Source: Neptuniibacter sp. (lineage in GTDB: Bacteria; Pseudomonadota; Gammaproteobacteria; Pseudomonadales; Balneatricaceae). From it: 7,562 bases of DNA. A program made the translations under genes and the position numbers. The notes under the pieces were generated by a model. That model was not told the origin of the DNA and ran no database searches. It saw nothing but the letters and a program-made list of their open reading frames with translations. Each line of letters begins with the position of its first letter. Position 1 is the first letter of the stretch. Of this stretch, positions 5,631 through 7,562 are shown piece after piece. Location: positions 1-7,562 of the forward strand of contig JAIBDV010000132.1 in assembly GCA_024686055.1 (NCBI GenBank), written 5' to 3'.

Positions 5631-5963
5631 TCAGCTATCGACCCAGATGGTACGTAACGGCTCGCCAAAATCGTCGTAGATGATCTTACGGCGCTGGCGG
5701 GGTTGTGCAGAGTGTGGCTTGGGTGTGCTGGTGCGTTTGCCAGCACGGCGGCGCGCTTCGATCGACGCGACCACGTCCGGGACGGGGGTGCGCGTGGCGG
5801 AGGTGGTTTTTTCAATCACAATGTTACGGCTATTGTAATTACCATCCACCAGACCGGTTTCGCCCATATTGAGCTGTTGTATCGAGCCACCCCTGGCCAG
5901 AAAATCTTCGACTTGCTGTGACAGCTTGGCGCGCTGCTCTGATTTGGTTGAAGGCCTGTTCAT
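5631..5963 (-). CDS. Small basic protein of unknown function with SutA-like FLxRGG motif, 110 residues
   Basis: A soluble protein of 110 residues with no signal peptide or membrane segment. The N-terminal part, KSEQRAKLSQQVEDFLARGG (7-26) followed by SIQQLNMGETGL (27-38), predicts a helix ending in a Gly turn. It resembles, from memory, the C-terminal EEFLSRGGKVQEI stretch of the Pseudomonas RNA-polymerase-binding regulator SutA, but the acidic N-terminus of SutA is absent. The middle is Thr/Pro-rich and disordered-looking, then comes a basic run (EARRRAGKR 69-77, RQRRK 89-93) and a neat ending, IIYDDFGEPLRTIWVDS, that looks like a conserved binding peptide. The start at 5963 has only a weak ribosome site (GGACA). 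The gene lies downstream of cinA with a hairpin between them and has its own terminator. A nucleic-acid or RNA-polymerase partner is a guess from charge and motif. Confidence 0.82.
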   Translation of the reverse strand: MNRPSTKSEQRAKLSQQVEDFLARGGSIQQLNMGETGLVDGNYNSRNIVIEKTTSATRTPVPDVVASIEARRRAGKRTSTPKPHSAQPRQRRKIIYDDFGEPLRTIWVDS

Positions 5964-6006
5964 CGGGTAAATGTCCGTCTGTCTGCCGGGATTAGGAAAA
6001 TACTGC

Positions 6007-6029
6007 CGAGCGGGAACGCTGCCCGCTCG
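6007..6029 (-). terminator. GC-rich hairpin after cinA, probable terminator
   Basis: CGAGCGGG (6007-6014) and CCCGCTCG (6022-6029) form a perfect eight-base stem with a seven-base loop, 36 bases after the cinA stop. On the minus strand the T-run (TATTTTCC) begins only four bases after the stem and is short, so termination may be partial and allow some read-through into the 110-residue gene. Confidence 0.6.
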
Positions 6030-6065
6030 AAAGCGCTGTTTTCCAAGTGTAGACGCTGGTTCGCC

Positions 6066-7352
6066 CTAGCGTATCTTTGTTACAGGGTGTTGACGATCTT
6101 TCAGATAACGTGGTGCTGAATCAATGTTCATTATCTCACGCCGGACCAGATCCAGCGCAGCGCCTGCGACCATTGTCTGAAACATCTTACGCCGATACGG
6201 GTAATGTAAGCGAGCCGTATGAATATTACCTGTGCTGCCCCAGGCAATCCAGACTGTACCCACCGGTTTTTCTTCACTGCCGCCCTCCGGCCCGGCTATT
6301 CCTGATACTGCTGCGACATAATCAGCCCCGCTGGCAGCCAGTGCGCCCTCGGCCATCTGCCGTACCACAGGCTCGCTGACGGCACCGTGTTGCTCCAAAT
6401 CAGCAGGGTTGACGCCAACCAGCTGGCTCTTGATCCGGTTGGCATAGGTGATAAAACCAGCCTCGAATACTGCAGAGGAACCTGGCTCAGCGGTCAGCAT
6501 GGCGCTGATCAGGCCGCCGGTGCAGGACTCGGCAAAGGTGATGGTCTGATTGCGGCGTTTGAGCTCATCAATCAGCGTGGCTGCCAGTGAGCCACTTTCC
6601 TGCGCCACTATGTAGTCGCCAATCAGTGCGGTTAACTGCTGACAGGCCTGCTGGTGGATATCGGCCAGCTGGGCCGGGGTCTGGATTTTGACTTCCAGTG
6701 TTGGTGCGCCAGCACGAAAACCCAGCTCAACCTCGGCAGGGAAGTCGGGGAGCTTGTCGGCAATCCACTGTTGCAGGTTAGATTCACCCTGGCCGAAGGT
6801 GTGGTAGCGGTTGAGTAGCAGTTTCTGCGCCTCGCTCACCTGACCGTCGAGCTGCGGCACAATGGTCTCGTTCAGCATCGCTCGCAGTTCGTGGGGAACT
6901 CCCGGAGTACAGATGATTTCGCAGTTGTTATGGTGCATGGCAAAGCCAACGGCAGTGCCACGGCTGTTTGGCACCACCCGGGCCCCGGCGGGCAGCATCG
7001 CCTGCTTCAGGTTGGCAGCATTGAGTACCAGCCCGCGGGTATCAGCCCAGTGTTGTAGATGCGCGCGGGCTTCAGGGTGCTCAGCCAGGGCAACACCGCA
7101 CAGCTGGGCCAGCGCTTCGGCGGTCAGATCATCGGTGGTGGGGCCCAGGCCGCCGTTAACCAGCAGCATATCCGCACTTTTCGACAGGTGTTGCAGTTCC
7201 TCGACCAGGACGTCCATCGCATCACCCACGGTGACTTTGCGCTGGATTTGCAGGCCGAGCTGTTTGAGTTCATCTGCAACCATGGCGGAGTTGGAATCCA
7301 CCACGTCACCGTTCATCAGTTCGTTGCCAGTTAATAACAGCTGGATATTCAT
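6066..7352 (-). CDS. cinA: CinA: MoCF-like N-domain plus nicotinamide-nucleotide amidase (PncC) C-domain
   Basis: A cytoplasmic two-domain CinA of 428 residues, normal full length. The N-terminal MoCF/COG1058 domain (1-170) has the starts LLTGNELMNGDVVDSNS (6-22), NGGLGPTTDDLTAE (66-79) and CTPGVPHELRAML (148-160), linked in some CinA proteins to ADP-ribose pyrophosphatase activity. A KH-like middle segment (about 172-250) leads to the PncC domain (about 255-415). That domain has AESCTGG (274-280) with its catalytic Ser276, ITYANRIK (301-308) supplying Tyr303 and Lys308, HGAVSE (322-327) and SGIAGPEGGSEEKPVGTVW (350-368). PncC deamidates NMN to nicotinate mononucleotide, so this protein belongs to NAD salvage. 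Start 7352 has AAAGGA at 7359-7364. It follows the J-domain gene by 24 bases, suggesting one operon, and recA is not the neighbour. The name reflects competence induction in streptococci and does not imply competence here. Confidence 0.95.
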   Translation of the reverse strand: MNIQLLLTGNELMNGDVVDSNSAMVADELKQLGLQIQRKVTVGDAMDVLVEELQHLSKSADMLLVNGGLGPTTDDLTAEALAQLCGVALAEHPEARAHLQHWADTRGLVLNAANLKQAMLPAGARVVPNSRGTAVGFAMHHNNCEIICTPGVPHELRAMLNETIVPQLDGQVSEAQKLLLNRYHTFGQGESNLQQWIADKLPDFPAEVELGFRAGAPTLEVKIQTPAQLADIHQQACQQLTALIGDYIVAQESGSLAATLIDELKRRNQTITFAESCTGGLISAMLTAEPGSSAVFEAGFITYANRIKSQLVGVNPADLEQHGAVSEPVVRQMAEGALAASGADYVAAVSGIAGPEGGSEEKPVGTVWIAWGSTGNIHTARLHYPYRRKMFQTMVAGAALDLVRREIMNIDSAPRYLKDRQHPVTKIR

Positions 7353-7376
7353 ACGGGGTCCTTTCTGTCTGATCGG

Positions 7377-7562
7377 TTACTGTGCTGCACAGAGTGTCTC
7401 ATAGGCCTGGCGCAGGGCAATAAACTGTTGGCTGTCGCCACCCTTGTCAGGGTGATGCTGGTTGGCCAGGCGGCGGTATTGCTGTTTGATCATGGTCTGG
7501 CTGGCATCGGCTGGCAGTTGCAGTACGCCGAGTGCTTCGTCGCGTTTATCGTGGCTGGCATA
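7377..7562 (-). CDS. J-domain (DnaJ-related) protein, C-terminal 61 residues, N-terminus beyond the edge
   Basis: An Hsp40 J domain that stimulates the ATPase of DnaK-type Hsp70. Reading in from the right edge, the frame gives a helix I remnant (KRDEALGVLQLPADAS), helix II with QYRRLANQ, the diagnostic HPD loop in HHPDKGGD, and helix III QQFIALRQAYETL, then a stop at 7377-7379. The J domain sits at the very C-terminus rather than the N-terminus, so this is not DnaJ itself. It fits the DNAJ_related (PF12339-type) proteins or a DjlA-like layout, of which only the end is visible. The J domain looks complete and intact, including the HPD triad needed for Hsp70 stimulation. The stop is 24 bases before the cinA start on the same strand, with cinA's ribosome site in the gap, so cotranscription is likely. 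What lies upstream cannot be judged from this window. Confidence 0.88.
   Translation of the reverse strand, partial: YASHDKRDEALGVLQLPADASQTMIKQQYRRLANQHHPDKGGDSQQFIALRQAYETLCAAQ

Noticed and set aside
6048..6076. Short inverted repeat ACGCT/AGCGT around the cinA stop codon
   Set aside because: Only five base pairs with a ten-base loop; not distinguishable from chance, and a much stronger hairpin lies just beyond.
6862..7404. 180-codon plus-strand frame opposite cinA
   Set aside because: Ser/Cys/Ala-rich antisense shadow of a well-conserved CinA N-domain.

Overview
The window looks like an ordinary chromosomal stretch of a gammaproteobacterium, probably a marine one from the Oceanospirillales/Pseudomonadales side. 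That is inferred from protein style: a full-length E. coli DosC-like oxygen-sensor cyclase, a DNAJ_related-type J protein, and two small proteins of a kind I associate with Pseudomonas and its relatives. There are no transposases, integrases, tRNAs, rRNAs, CRISPR arrays or phage genes, and coding is dense on both strands.

Layout from left to right. Positions 1-1074 (minus) hold the first 358 residues of a membrane permease with the UraA/SulP (NCS2-like) fold, cut by the window edge. A 305-base gap follows with two inverted repeats and the terminator of the next gene. Positions 1380-1664 (minus) encode a 94-residue conserved acidic protein of unknown function. Positions 1919-2533 (plus) encode a flavin reductase family (FMN-binding split barrel) protein, transcribed away from the small gene and towards the next one. 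Positions 2628-4007 (minus) encode a globin-coupled diguanylate cyclase that matches E. coli DosC/YddV in architecture, length and key residues. A 432-base divergent control region rich in hairpins separates it from 4440-5552 (plus), a 370-residue protein with EF-hand-like calcium loops. Positions 5631-5963 (minus) encode a small basic protein with a short motif like the C-terminus of SutA. Positions 6066-7352 (minus) encode a two-domain CinA, and 7377-7562 (minus) hold the C-terminal J domain of a DnaJ-related protein cut by the right edge.

How the genes relate: the J-domain gene and cinA are 24 bases apart on one strand and probably form an operon. The 110-residue gene downstream has its own terminator, and a GC-rich hairpin separates it from cinA. 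The cyclase should make cyclic di-GMP in response to O2 bound at its haem. It shares a control region with the calcium-loop protein, so the two may be co-regulated, but nothing in the sequence proves a functional link. The permease, the 94-residue gene and the flavin reductase appear to be separate transcription units.

I see no convincing new multi-gene system. The parts most worth a second look are the divergent pair of O2-sensing cyclase and orphan calcium-loop protein with its structured 432-base spacer, the unknown 94- and 110-residue proteins, and the inverted repeats upstream of the permease.
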